From the NCBI GenBank assembly GCA_965212505.1, contig OZ243123.1, forward strand, positions 4,340,001-4,404,000: a stretch of 64,000 nt of DNA, written 5' to 3'. This document shows positions 34,800 to 43,959 of the stretch, one piece after another; position 1 is the first letter of the stretch, and each line of letters opens with the position of its first letter. Position numbers and translations under genes: made by a program. The stretch is from JAHEKO01 sp965212505 (GTDB taxonomy: Bacteria; Acidobacteriota; Thermoanaerobaculia; Multivoradales; JAHEKO01). The notes beneath the pieces were generated by a model. That model saw nothing but the letters and a program-made list of their open reading frames with translations. It did not search any database and was not told the DNA's origin.

Positions 34800-36710
34800 A
34801 TGCTCGACTCGCCCCGACGTTCGACGCTGGCCGTCGTCTGCGTACTGCTCTTCACGGCTTGCGCAACCGAGCCACCGGCCCGTGTGATTCCCGAGTACCC
34901 GATCGACGAGTTCCTCGGAACCACCAACACCTCTGGAGCCTCGTTCTCGCCTGACAAGAGCAAGATCCTGGTGAGCTCAGACGCCAACGGCGTCTACAAC
35001 GCCTACGCCGTGCCGGCGGCGGGCGGTGAGCCGGTCGCCCTGACGGCGTCCGAGGACACCGTGCGAGCGATGAGCTACTTCCCGAACGACGAACGGTTCA
35101 TCTACCTGCAGGACAACGGTGGCAACGAGCTTTACCACGTCTACGTCCAAGAGGAAGACGGGACGGTCACCGACCTCACTCCGGGAGAAGGCCATCGGGC
35201 TCTCTTCTACGGCTGGGCTTGGGACGACCAGTCGTTCTTCGTCGGCACCACCGAGCGAGACCGGCGGTTCGTCGACGTCTACGAGTATTCGGTCGCGGAC
35301 TACTCGCGCACGCTCCTCTACCAGAACGACGCAGGCTTGGACTTCCAGGACCGGTCGCCCGACAAGCGCACCCTCGCGCTGATGAAGACCAACACCACGA
35401 CCGACACCGACGTCTACCTGTACGACATCGATTCGGGCGAACTCACCTCGGTCACCGAGGCGGAGGGCGAGGCGACCAACAGCTTCCAGTCGTTCAGCCC
35501 CGACGGCTCGTCGTTCTACATGACGAGCGACGAAGGTCGCGAGTTCGACCAACTCGTACGCTATGACCTAGCGACCGGCGAGCGAGAGGCTCTTGTGTCG
35601 CCGGACTGGGATGTCTGGTACGGCTATCCCTCGAAGAACGGCAAGTACCTGATCGTCGGCATCAACAACGACGGCCGCACCGAGGTACGACTGTACGAGG
35701 CCTCGACGATGACGCAGGTCGAGCTGCCGGCGGTGCCGTCGGCCGACGTCACCCAGATCCGCGTCTCGCGCGACGAGCAGACACTCGCCTTCTACGCGTC
35801 GAGCAGTCGCAACCCGAATGACCTCTACGTGCAGGAGATCGGCGGCGAGCCGCGGCGGCTCACAAATTCGCTCTCTGCAAACGTCGACGCCAACGACCTG
35901 GTCGACGGCGTGGTAGCCCGCTTCGCCTCGTACGACGGGGTCGAAATTCCGGGCATCCTTTACAAGCCGCACGGCGCCAGCGCCGAGAACCCGGCGCCCG
36001 CGCTGGTCTGGGTCCACGGCGGACCGGGCGGTCAGTCGCGCATCGGCTACGTCGACATCATTCAGTACCTGGTCAATCACGGCTACGTCGTCTACGCGAT
36101 CAACAACCGCGGCTCGACCGGCTACGGTAAGACGTTCCACCAGATGGACGACCGCAAGCACGGCGAGGCCGACCTGGGCGACTGCGTCGCCTCGAAGCAG
36201 ATGCTCATCGACACCGGCTACGTCGACTCCGAGAAAATCGGCATCATCGGCGGCAGCTACGGCGGCTATATGACCCTGGCGGCCCTGACCCTGGCGCCCG
36301 AGGAGTTCGCGGTGGGGGTCGACATCTTCGGCATCTCCAACTGGGTGCGCACGATCGAGAGCATGCCGGCCTGGTGGGGCTCGTTCCGTGACGCGCTGCT
36401 CAAGGAGATCGGCGACCCGTCGGATCCGGCCGAGCGCGAGCGCCTGACTCGCATCTCGCCGCTCTTCAACGCCGACAAGATCGTCCGACCCCTGATGGTG
36501 CTTCAGGGCGCCAACGACCCTCGCGTGCTCAAGGCCGAGTCCGACGACATCGTCGAAGCGGCGCGCGCCAACGGCACGCCGGTCGAATACGTCGTCTTCG
36601 AGGACGAGGGGCACGGGTTCGTGAAGAAGGAGAACCAGCTGAGGGGCTACAGTGCCATTCTCGAGTTCCTCGACCAGCACCTCGCCGGCACGGCCGCTCC
36701 GGACGCTTGA
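34800..36710 (+). CDS. S9 family peptidase (prolyl oligopeptidase-like lipoprotein)
   Basis: A 636-residue protein with a lipoprotein signal (LAVVCVLLFTACATEPP). The N-terminal part (about 35-350) is a propeller of PD40-like blades (ASFSPDKSKILVSSDANGVY). The C-terminal part is the alpha/beta hydrolase: VHGGPGGQSRIGYVD, Ser486 in GGSYGGYMTLAALTL, Asp in GANDPRVLKAESDDI and His in EDEGHGFVKKEN. The expected activity is cleavage of short peptides in the periplasm. GGAGG lies five bases before the ATG. Length is typical. Confidence 0.93.
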   Translation: MLDSPRRSTLAVVCVLLFTACATEPPARVIPEYPIDEFLGTTNTSGASFSPDKSKILVSSDANGVYNAYAVPAAGGEPVALTASEDTVRAMSYFPNDERFIYLQDNGGNELYHVYVQEEDGTVTDLTPGEGHRALFYGWAWDDQSFFVGTTERDRRFVDVYEYSVADYSRTLLYQNDAGLDFQDRSPDKRTLALMKTNTTTDTDVYLYDIDSGELTSVTEAEGEATNSFQSFSPDGSSFYMTSDEGREFDQLVRYDLATGEREALVSPDWDVWYGYPSKNGKYLIVGINNDGRTEVRLYEASTMTQVELPAVPSADVTQIRVSRDEQTLAFYASSSRNPNDLYVQEIGGEPRRLTNSLSANVDANDLVDGVVARFASYDGVEIPGILYKPHGASAENPAPALVWVHGGPGGQSRIGYVDIIQYLVNHGYVVYAINNRGSTGYGKTFHQMDDRKHGEADLGDCVASKQMLIDTGYVDSEKIGIIGGSYGGYMTLAALTLAPEEFAVGVDIFGISNWVRTIESMPAWWGSFRDALLKEIGDPSDPAERERLTRISPLFNADKIVRPLMVLQGANDPRVLKAESDDIVEAARANGTPVEYVVFEDEGHGFVKKENQLRGYSAILEFLDQHLAGTAAPDA

Positions 36711-36771
36711 GCATCGGCCGGGCTAGACACCCGGCCGAGCCGCTCCGTAGGCGGGAGTAGAATCTTCGCCA

Positions 36772-37521
36772 GTGAACCGAGCTCTCTTCATCACGCTGGC
36801 GCTTGCGGTGCTGGCGGCGTACGCTTGGGCGCAACCTGCGGTCGAGACGCTCGAAGCGCAACAGCGGATCGAAACGCGGCTGTTCGACAGCGAGTTGCAG
36901 CGCTACGACCGAGCCAGGCTCGCCGAGCGCGAGGCTCATCAGACCTTGCGCACCCGCTCGGACGGGTTGGACCGCGCCCTCAAACGTCCCCGCATGACAC
37001 TCGAGCAGCTCGAGCGGCTCGAGACGGCCGTCACTCAGGCTCGTGAGACCGCCTACGCCGCCTCTCGAGATCTGGCGGCGCTGCGGCACCAGCTCTACCG
37101 GCAGATGGCTCGCTTGGCCGAGATCCAGACCGAGCTCGATCGAGAGCGGGGCCGTCAGTTGATCCCGCCGAGTCAGCTCGACGGCTTCTGGGAGATCGAG
37201 TTCGAGCCCACCGGCGAGATCGGCATGCTCAAGCTGCGCGTCGAAGGGACTCTCGTCACCGGCACGTATCGAACCACCGGCCCTCGATCGGGCTCGCTTC
37301 GCGGCACGATCGCCGACCACAAGGTCGACCTCGAGCGGATCGACAACGCGAACGGATTCGACTCGGTGCTGGAGGGCGAATTCAACCCGGCGACCCGCCA
37401 GATCCGGGGCGGCTGGACAGCCGTCGATCTGAGCGGCGGCCGGCTTGGCGGAGGCACCTGGAAAGCACGCAAACTGTCCCCCGCCGAGGAAGAGAATCTG
37501 GAGCTCGATCCGGATGCATAG
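36772..37521 (+). CDS. hypothetical exported coiled-coil protein
   Basis: A 249-residue protein starting at GTG, with a signal peptide (ALFITLALAVLAAYAWAQ). Residues about 25-125 are a long coiled coil (LEAQQRIETRLFDSELQRYD, REAHQTLRTRSDGLDRALKR). The C-terminal 110 residues are beta-rich (FWEIEFEPTGEIGMLKLRVE, SVLEGEFNPATRQIRGGWTA) and resemble a lipocalin- or barrel-like binding module. No named family is recognised. Confidence 0.6.
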   Translation: MNRALFITLALAVLAAYAWAQPAVETLEAQQRIETRLFDSELQRYDRARLAEREAHQTLRTRSDGLDRALKRPRMTLEQLERLETAVTQARETAYAASRDLAALRHQLYRQMARLAEIQTELDRERGRQLIPPSQLDGFWEIEFEPTGEIGMLKLRVEGTLVTGTYRTTGPRSGSLRGTIADHKVDLERIDNANGFDSVLEGEFNPATRQIRGGWTAVDLSGGRLGGGTWKARKLSPAEEENLELDPDA

Positions 37522-37566
37522 CCACAGGCAAATATAACCAACACAACACCTTACGGCCCAAATCGC

Positions 37567-37596
37567 TTGACAAGCGACTTGAGTAGCCCCTAATCT
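37567..37596 (+). promoter_or_regulatory. putative sigma-70 promoter
   Basis: TTGACA (37567-37572), an 18-base spacer and TAATCT (37591-37596) lie 108 bp upstream of the GTG start of the next gene. This is the best sigma-70-like promoter read in the window and suggests a leader of about 100 nt. Confidence 0.5.
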
Positions 37597-37704
37597 CGGG
37601 CATTACCCGGCTGATTAGGCAGGAACGGGAGTGACCCCTCGGGAGACGTCTCTCTCCTGCATGAGAAAAGCTGTCTGAACCAGGAAGCGGAAAGGAGAGT
37701 TGCT

Positions 37705-39372
37705 GTGAGGCGGAATTCGACTCTGTGGCTGATGGCCGCGCTGCTCGTCACTTTGGCGGCGGCGGGAACGATTTACGTAAAGATGGATGTACCTGCGGGT
37801 GAGATCCAGGGCACTGGACCTGCCGGCGTGAAGCTGTCGCGAGGCGACGGCCGGGCACCGGTGCAATACGCCCCGATCGCCCCGGTTACCGCGAACACCG
37901 CGGACGCGCTGATCACCGGTGCGCACGTACCCCAATTCGACCCGACCGTCGAAAAGGGCCGCCCCGAGAGCCCGATCGGCGAGCGGATGGCCCTCCGGAT
38001 GCGTCGCCGCGCAATGCGCCAGCGGTTCACCTCGGGCGTGGACGCCGGCTACTCGGTTCCGCCGCTCCTCGATCCTCCGGGCGTGACCATCACGAACTAT
38101 CAGGACGGCCCGGATGCCGAGGACAACGTCGGCTTCAGCGTGCCGCCTGATCCCGAGATCGCGGTCGGTCCAGACCACATCATGACCGTGGTCAACAGCG
38201 TCTTCGGCATTCACGACAAGGTCGGCGGTGTGCCGGCGTTCTTCGATGCCGACGCTTTCTTCAGCGCCGACGCAGGCTGCCCGCTGGGCACCTTCGACCC
38301 CGACGTCGCTTACGACGAGGACGCCGGTCGCTGGGTTCAGGCCTGGGACGCCTCGGGCACGCACGCGTGCGTCGCCTTCAGTGACGACTCCGACCCGAAC
38401 GGCACGTGGTTCCTCTATTCCATCGCAACCGCCTTCGGCGGCGAGTTCTTCGACTACCCCCACATCGGCATCGGTCCGGAGTGCGTCGGCATGGGCGCCA
38501 ACATGTTCCTCGGCGGCTTCGTCGGTTCGGACGTCTGGTGCATGGAGAAGGCCGACGGCTACGCCGGCGCTGCTCTCACCGTCGTCATGGGCACCACGGG
38601 CTTCAGCTCGACGCCGCAGTTTGCGGACCTCAAAGGTTCGGACCTGACCACCACCGGCCCGGAGCACCACATCTTCACGGATGACCTGTTCGACGGCCAG
38701 ACTTTTGGCGTCTTCGAGTGGGACGCTCTCGGTGTTGGCGGCGACCCGATCGAGGTCGCAACGCCGGCATGGACGCCTGGCGGCGGCGGCTTCCCGATCG
38801 ACACGCCGCAGACCGGAGCCACAGGCACCCTGCAGGCCAACGACTGGCGCATCCAGACCAAGGCCACGCAGCGTAACGGCAGCGCCTGGATCTCGGCGAC
38901 CGTCAGTGCCAACCCGTCGGGTACGGCTGTGGTCAACTGCTTCCAGTGGGCCGAGGTCGACGTGGCGAGTGACAGCATCGTTCAGGGCGGTCTAACTTGC
39001 CCCGACACGCACACCGACTTCACGCGCAACGCCATCTTCGCCGACATCGCGGCGAACGAGTGCGGCGATGCCTTCGTCGGCTTCACCCGCTCGCAGGCGA
39101 CCGACGAGCCCGGCACCGCGATCTGCGGTCGTCGTGGCGACACGCCGCTCGGTTCGATGCGTTGCGGCAAGGGCATCCAGCGTGGTCAGCAGGACTACGA
39201 CGCCTTCGACGGTTCGCCGTTCCGCTGGGGTGACTACACCAGCATGGCGACCGACCCGAACGGCTCGGACTTCTGGTACCTCGGTGAATACTCGAAGGCG
39301 CTCGCCAACGGCGTCACCAACTGGGGCACGAACATTGGCTCCATCGTCACCGACTGCGGCACCTCCGACTAG
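37705..39372 (+). CDS. large secreted protein of unknown function
   Basis: A 555-residue exported protein (signal LWLMAALLVTLAAAGTIYV) starting at GTG with AAGGAGA seven bases upstream. Motifs such as DPEIAVGPDHIMTVVNS, FDPDVAYDEDAGRWVQAWDA, HIGIGPECVGMGANMFLGGF and RWGDYTSMATDPNGSDFWYL look like blades of a propeller or sialidase-like fold with aspartate boxes. The protein carries about ten Cys residues, suggesting disulphides. It has its own likely promoter and a strong terminator, so it is a single-gene unit. No catalytic motif is recognised. Confidence 0.65.
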   Translation: MRRNSTLWLMAALLVTLAAAGTIYVKMDVPAGEIQGTGPAGVKLSRGDGRAPVQYAPIAPVTANTADALITGAHVPQFDPTVEKGRPESPIGERMALRMRRRAMRQRFTSGVDAGYSVPPLLDPPGVTITNYQDGPDAEDNVGFSVPPDPEIAVGPDHIMTVVNSVFGIHDKVGGVPAFFDADAFFSADAGCPLGTFDPDVAYDEDAGRWVQAWDASGTHACVAFSDDSDPNGTWFLYSIATAFGGEFFDYPHIGIGPECVGMGANMFLGGFVGSDVWCMEKADGYAGAALTVVMGTTGFSSTPQFADLKGSDLTTTGPEHHIFTDDLFDGQTFGVFEWDALGVGGDPIEVATPAWTPGGGGFPIDTPQTGATGTLQANDWRIQTKATQRNGSAWISATVSANPSGTAVVNCFQWAEVDVASDSIVQGGLTCPDTHTDFTRNAIFADIAANECGDAFVGFTRSQATDEPGTAICGRRGDTPLGSMRCGKGIQRGQQDYDAFDGSPFRWGDYTSMATDPNGSDFWYLGEYSKALANGVTNWGTNIGSIVTDCGTSD

Positions 39373-39399
39373 AGACGTTCGCAGAAGCTAAGCATTCGA

Positions 39400-39430
39400 C
39401 CCGCCGGCTCAGGCCGGCGGGTTTTTTCTT
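39400..39430 (+). terminator. Rho-independent terminator
   Basis: CCCGCCGGC (39400-39408), loop TCAG and GCCGGCGGG (39413-39421) are followed by TTTTTTCTT. It is a textbook intrinsic terminator 28 bp after the stop at 39372, and it also lies after the end of the opposing PQQ gene. Confidence 0.95.
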
Positions 39431-39442
39431 GTCCGGACGCGG

Positions 39443-40810
39443 CTACGAGCCGGGCTCGGCCGACGCGTCGCCGGCCGCAATGCAGTACAGGAACCTGGAA
39501 CCGCGCAGGTACATCTCGTCGCCGGCGATCGCTGGGCTCGCGTCGAATGCATCATCGAGCTGGTTCTTGGCGAGCACCTTGTACTCACGTCCGTGCTCGA
39601 GCACGACGGCAGTCCCCTTGCGGCCGAGGATGTAGATCCTCCCAGCCGCCCCGACCGGCGAAGCCCAGACGTTGTCGACTCCGTCGAGCCGGATCTCGTT
39701 GAAGATCACCTCGCCAGTGTTCACGTCCAGGCTGGTCAGGATGTTCCGGAAGTGCTTGATGAAGTAGAGCTGGTCGCCGTAGGCGAGGAGCGACGGCACG
39801 TAGGGAGTGTCGCGCTCGTACTGCCAGAGCAACTCGTTCTCCCCGTCGACCACTCCCGCCGCTTCGTCGATTGCGATCGCCTGCAGCATGTTGCCGCGAT
39901 AGCCGCTCGCCAGGTAGACGACGCCCTGTCGGTGGATTGGGGAAGGGATGACGTTCACGGTCATACCGTCGATCCGCCAAAGTTCCTCTCCGGTCTTCAA
40001 ACTGTAGCCACGGCTCAGTCCGGTGCCCGGGACCACCACCTGCGGCCCGCGTGAGGACTCGACGACGAGCGGTGTCGCCCAGGTCGAGACCTCATCGGGT
40101 CGGACGGTGCGCCAAAGCTCACGCCCACTCCTGCGGTCGAGCGCCACGAGAAACGACTCGTCCTCATGGTCCCAGGTGACGACTACGTAGTTGCGGTAGA
40201 TCACCGGCGAGGCGCCCTCGCCAAAGCCGTTGCGGGTGCGCATGTCGCCCAGATCGACATTCCAGAGCAGTTCGCCGTCGAGGTCGTAGGCGTAGAGCCC
40301 GTTGGAACCGAAGTGCGCCAGGAGCACCTCGCCGTCGGTCACCGGAGAGGCGGACGCAAACGAGGAGTCGATGTAGTGCGACTCGTGCGGCACCCGCTCC
40401 GAGGCGACCCGGCGCCAGACCAGCGAACCGTCTGCGCGCGAGCGAGCTTCGACGACAAACCTCTGGGTCACCGGATCGACGGCGGGAGGCCACTCGCGCC
40501 GCTCGAGCTTGGCAGCCGCGGCCTCCTGCTTCTTGGCGTAGGCGTCGGAGTCGACAGCGACCGCCGACATCAGGAAGATTCGGTCGCCCCAGATCACCGG
40601 TGTCGCGAGGCTCCGCCCCTCGACCTCGACCTTCCAGCGGATGTTCTCGGTCTCGCTCCAGCTAGTCGGGGGATTCCCCTCGGGGCTGATGCCGTCCTGC
40701 GCCGGACCGCGCCAGGTGGGCCAGAACTCCGAAGCGCCCTCAGCGGACGCCATCGGTGCGAGCAGCACAAGAGCGGTGAGGGCAAAGACGAAACGACGGA
40801 GGAGGATCAT
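39443..40810 (-). CDS. secreted PQQ-like beta-propeller protein
   Basis: A 455-residue protein with a signal peptide (LLRRFVFALTALVLLAPMAS). The start motif WPTWRGPAQDGISPEGNPPT and recurrent blades such as VNVIPSPIHRQGVVYLASGY and NVWASPVGAAGRIYILGRKG identify a PQQ/BamB-type eight-bladed propeller. It lacks the PQQ-ligand residues of alcohol dehydrogenases as far as can be judged, so it is more probably a binding or scaffold protein. It follows the RND pump gene on the same strand with a 60-bp gap. Confidence 0.8.
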   Translation of the reverse strand: MILLRRFVFALTALVLLAPMASAEGASEFWPTWRGPAQDGISPEGNPPTSWSETENIRWKVEVEGRSLATPVIWGDRIFLMSAVAVDSDAYAKKQEAAAAKLERREWPPAVDPVTQRFVVEARSRADGSLVWRRVASERVPHESHYIDSSFASASPVTDGEVLLAHFGSNGLYAYDLDGELLWNVDLGDMRTRNGFGEGASPVIYRNYVVVTWDHEDESFLVALDRRSGRELWRTVRPDEVSTWATPLVVESSRGPQVVVPGTGLSRGYSLKTGEELWRIDGMTVNVIPSPIHRQGVVYLASGYRGNMLQAIAIDEAAGVVDGENELLWQYERDTPYVPSLLAYGDQLYFIKHFRNILTSLDVNTGEVIFNEIRLDGVDNVWASPVGAAGRIYILGRKGTAVVLEHGREYKVLAKNQLDDAFDASPAIAGDEMYLRGSRFLYCIAAGDASAEPGS

Positions 40811-40870
40811 CACGTGGCTTTTTTCGAGTCGATCTGGGCGCTCGACCCCCACAGCTGTACGAGCCGGGCG

Positions 40871-43800
40871 CTAGTAGCTGAAGTCTTTGTAGCTCACTCG
40901 GAAGAAGAGTGAGTAGAGAACCGGCACCAGGCCCAGGGTCAGCACGGTGGCGAAGACCAGGCCGAACATGATCGCCACCGCCATCGGCTCGTACATCGGA
41001 CCGCCGCCGAGATAGAGCGGCAGAAGACCGCCAAGTGTGGTGATCGTGGTCAGCAGAATCGGCCGTAGACGTCGCTGCGCGGCTTCGACGACCGCTCGCT
41101 GTGCGGTGAGCCCGTTCTCTTCGATCTCGATCTTGATCCGGTCGAGTAGCACGATGGCGTTGTTGATCACGATGCCGGCGAGGGAGATCACCCCCAGCAA
41201 CGTCATGAACCCGAAGTACGAGCGCATCACGAGCAAGCCGATGACCACACCAATCAGGCCCATCGGAATGGTGATCAGGATGATCGCGGGCCGGCGCAGC
41301 GAGTTGAACTGCCCTACCAGCAGCAAGACGATCAACAGCCCGGCGATGGGCAGCTTGGCCGCGATCGACGCGTTCGCCTTGCTCGCCTCTTCCTCCTCGC
41401 CGCCGATCGCCCACGAGTAGCCGATTGGCCAGTCGCTGCTGAACTCTTCGAGCCAGGGGACAATTCGAGTGTTGACCTCGATCGCAGTGTACCCGGGCTC
41501 AAGGTCCGACTCGACCGTCACCGTGGCGAGTCGATCCCGTCGGAGGATCTTCGACGGCTGCCACGCCAGCTCGATGTTGGCCACCTGCCCGACCGGCACG
41601 GACCTCCCGGTCTGTTGCGAGAAGACGTTGACGCTACCGACCGTCGTCGGGTCGAGCCCACCGGCTCCCGCTGCGCGCAGGGTCACCGGGATCACCTTGT
41701 CGTCCTCGCGATACTCGGTGGTCTCGAAGCCCGAGAACAGCGTCTGAAACGAGATGGCGACGTCTTGGTTGGTAACACCCGCACGCTGAGCCCGCTGCCC
41801 ATCGACCTGAACCAGGAGCTTCTTGGATCGTGCGCCCCAGTTGTCTGCGATCGACCGAGGCCCGGGAATGCTGGCGAGGAACGACTTCACCTCTTCGACG
41901 TAGCCGAAGACCCGGTCCGGATCGCGGCCTTGGATCCGCACCTCGATGGGATTGCTCGCAGGCGGTCCGAGCGGCAACGGGTCGATCTTCGCTTTGAGGC
42001 CAGGGAACCGATTGCAGAAGTCGCGTAGGCGGCTCACCGCCACGTCGACCTCTTCACGCGACGTCGTGTTGAGGATCAGAATCGCGTACTCGGGGCTCGC
42101 CTGTTGTGGGTTGATCGGCAGGATAAAGCGTGGCGCTCCCGCGCCGAGGAAGGTCGACCAGTTGACGACACCCTCGGTTTCGCTGTCCTCCCCCTGCGGC
42201 CCCACATAGAGATCGCTACGAATGAAGTCCTCGATCTCCTGCACCACCTCCTCCGTCGCCGCGAGCGGCGTTCCGGTCGGCAGGAAGAGCTCCGCCAGGA
42301 GCGTCGCCCGGTCGTTGGGCGGGAAGAAGATCTGCGGCACAAAGGCGAACAGCTGCATGACCCCGAGGAAGACGACGACGACCGCAGCCAGAGAGGCCCA
42401 GCGGTGTTTGAGCGCGAAGACCAGCGCGTTGCGATACATCGTGTAGAAGCGACCGTCGTAGCCCTCCTCGCCCGCCTTCTGCTTCACCTTCAGGAAGAGC
42501 ACGCAGAAGAGGGGGATCATGGTCAGGGAGAGCACCCAGGAGCAGAGCAGGGTGATCGTCACGACTTGGAAGAGCGGGGCGGTGTACTCACCCGTGGTCG
42601 ACTCGGCCAGGTAGATCGGCAGGAAGGACGCGGCCGTCGTAAGCGACGAAGTGAGAAGCGGAATCCGCATCTCGGAAGCCGACTTGACCGCCGCCTCGAC
42701 CCGCGGCACGCCTTCGGACATCTGCACCATGATCGACTCGGACATGACAATCGCGTTGTCGACCAAGAGACCGAGCGCGATGATCAATGCTGCCAGCGAC
42801 ATCTGGTTGATGCCGACGTCGAAGATGGCCATGAAGATGAAGCTGGCGACAATCGCCATCGGAATCAGACTGGCGACCACCAGTCCGGTGCGCAGCCCGA
42901 GGGTCACCAACATGACGAGCATCACGATGCCGACCGCTTGCAGCAGGTTGCCGACGAAGTCGTCGACCTTCTTGGCAACCGCGCCCGCCTGATACATCAG
43001 GAACTCGAACTCGACGCCGTGCGGATAGGTCCCCTGCAGGCGCTCCATGGTCTGCGAAACCAGCTCGCCCAACACCAGGATGTTGCCGCCCTCGCGAAGC
43101 GAGATGGCGAGCGCCAGTCCCCGCTCGCCGTTGGCGTGCATGGTGGAGGTCGGCGGATCGACGTAGCCGCGATAGACGTCGGCGACGTCCTGGAGGTAGA
43201 TCAGCTCAGAGCTACCTGGAGCGGTGATGACACTTCGCTTCAGATCCTCGATCGACTCGAAGTTGCCGGTCGGCTCGAAGACGATCGCCTCCTCGTCCGT
43301 GCGAATTTCGCCGCCGGGGTTGATGATGTTACGGCTGTCGAGGATGTTCTTGAGCTGCAGCGGCGCCAAGCCGAGCTCGGCGAGGCGCGCGTTGTTGTAG
43401 TCGACGAAGACGCGCTCGTCCTGCGAACCGTGGATCTCGACCTTCGCCACTTCGCGAATCAGCAGTAGCTCGTCGCGCACATCGTCGGCGATCTCTTTGA
43501 GCTCGGCGTACGAGTAGCCGTCGCCCGTGAGGGTGACGATGGTGCCGAAGACATCACCGAACTCGTCGTTGACGATCGGCCCGATGATGCCGTCCGGAAG
43601 GTCCGACCGTGCACGCTCGATCTTGCGACGCAGATCGTCCCAGATCGGTCGCATGTCGTCGTAGCGCTCCTGGATGTTGACGAACAAGAGCGACACACCC
43701 GTCTTCGATTCGCTGGAGATGAAGTCGAGCTCCGGAATCTCCTGAACGACCTTCTCGAGCTTGTCGGTGACGAGCTGCTCGACCCGCTCGGGGCTTGCGC

Positions 43801-43957
43801 CCGGGAAGATCGTCTGGACCATCGCCGTGCGGATGATGAAGCCCGGATCCTCCGACTGCGGCATACCCGCGTAGGAAGTCAGCCCCCAGGCCGCCATCAC
43901 GAAGAGAATGACGAACGTGACGCGGTTCAGCTCGATCGCCGAGCGGGTGAGGCTCAT
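40871..43957 (-). CDS. RND family efflux pump, inner-membrane permease
   Basis: A 1028-residue AcrB/MdtB-type permease with 12 membrane helices and two large periplasmic loops. Family pieces include MVQTIFPGASPERVEQLVTD, TM4 proton-relay sequence LIIALGLLVDNAIVMSESIM and the second-half ISLAGIVINNAIVLLDRIKI. ATG 43957 is two bases from the stop of the adaptor gene. With the adaptor and the outer-membrane gene upstream it forms a complete tripartite efflux operon. Substrates cannot be read from the sequence. Confidence 0.95.
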   Translation of the reverse strand: MSLTRSAIELNRVTFVILFVMAAWGLTSYAGMPQSEDPGFIIRTAMVQTIFPGASPERVEQLVTDKLEKVVQEIPELDFISSESKTGVSLLFVNIQERYDDMRPIWDDLRRKIERARSDLPDGIIGPIVNDEFGDVFGTIVTLTGDGYSYAELKEIADDVRDELLLIREVAKVEIHGSQDERVFVDYNNARLAELGLAPLQLKNILDSRNIINPGGEIRTDEEAIVFEPTGNFESIEDLKRSVITAPGSSELIYLQDVADVYRGYVDPPTSTMHANGERGLALAISLREGGNILVLGELVSQTMERLQGTYPHGVEFEFLMYQAGAVAKKVDDFVGNLLQAVGIVMLVMLVTLGLRTGLVVASLIPMAIVASFIFMAIFDVGINQMSLAALIIALGLLVDNAIVMSESIMVQMSEGVPRVEAAVKSASEMRIPLLTSSLTTAASFLPIYLAESTTGEYTAPLFQVVTITLLCSWVLSLTMIPLFCVLFLKVKQKAGEEGYDGRFYTMYRNALVFALKHRWASLAAVVVVFLGVMQLFAFVPQIFFPPNDRATLLAELFLPTGTPLAATEEVVQEIEDFIRSDLYVGPQGEDSETEGVVNWSTFLGAGAPRFILPINPQQASPEYAILILNTTSREEVDVAVSRLRDFCNRFPGLKAKIDPLPLGPPASNPIEVRIQGRDPDRVFGYVEEVKSFLASIPGPRSIADNWGARSKKLLVQVDGQRAQRAGVTNQDVAISFQTLFSGFETTEYREDDKVIPVTLRAAGAGGLDPTTVGSVNVFSQQTGRSVPVGQVANIELAWQPSKILRRDRLATVTVESDLEPGYTAIEVNTRIVPWLEEFSSDWPIGYSWAIGGEEEEASKANASIAAKLPIAGLLIVLLLVGQFNSLRRPAIILITIPMGLIGVVIGLLVMRSYFGFMTLLGVISLAGIVINNAIVLLDRIKIEIEENGLTAQRAVVEAAQRRLRPILLTTITTLGGLLPLYLGGGPMYEPMAVAIMFGLVFATVLTLGLVPVLYSLFFRVSYKDFSY

Positions 43958-43959
43958 CC

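Noticed and set aside
42104..43468. 454-codon open frame on the + strand
   Set aside because: Antisense to the RND permease, no recognisable domain, composition dominated by Arg/Glu/Gln/His as in other shadows.
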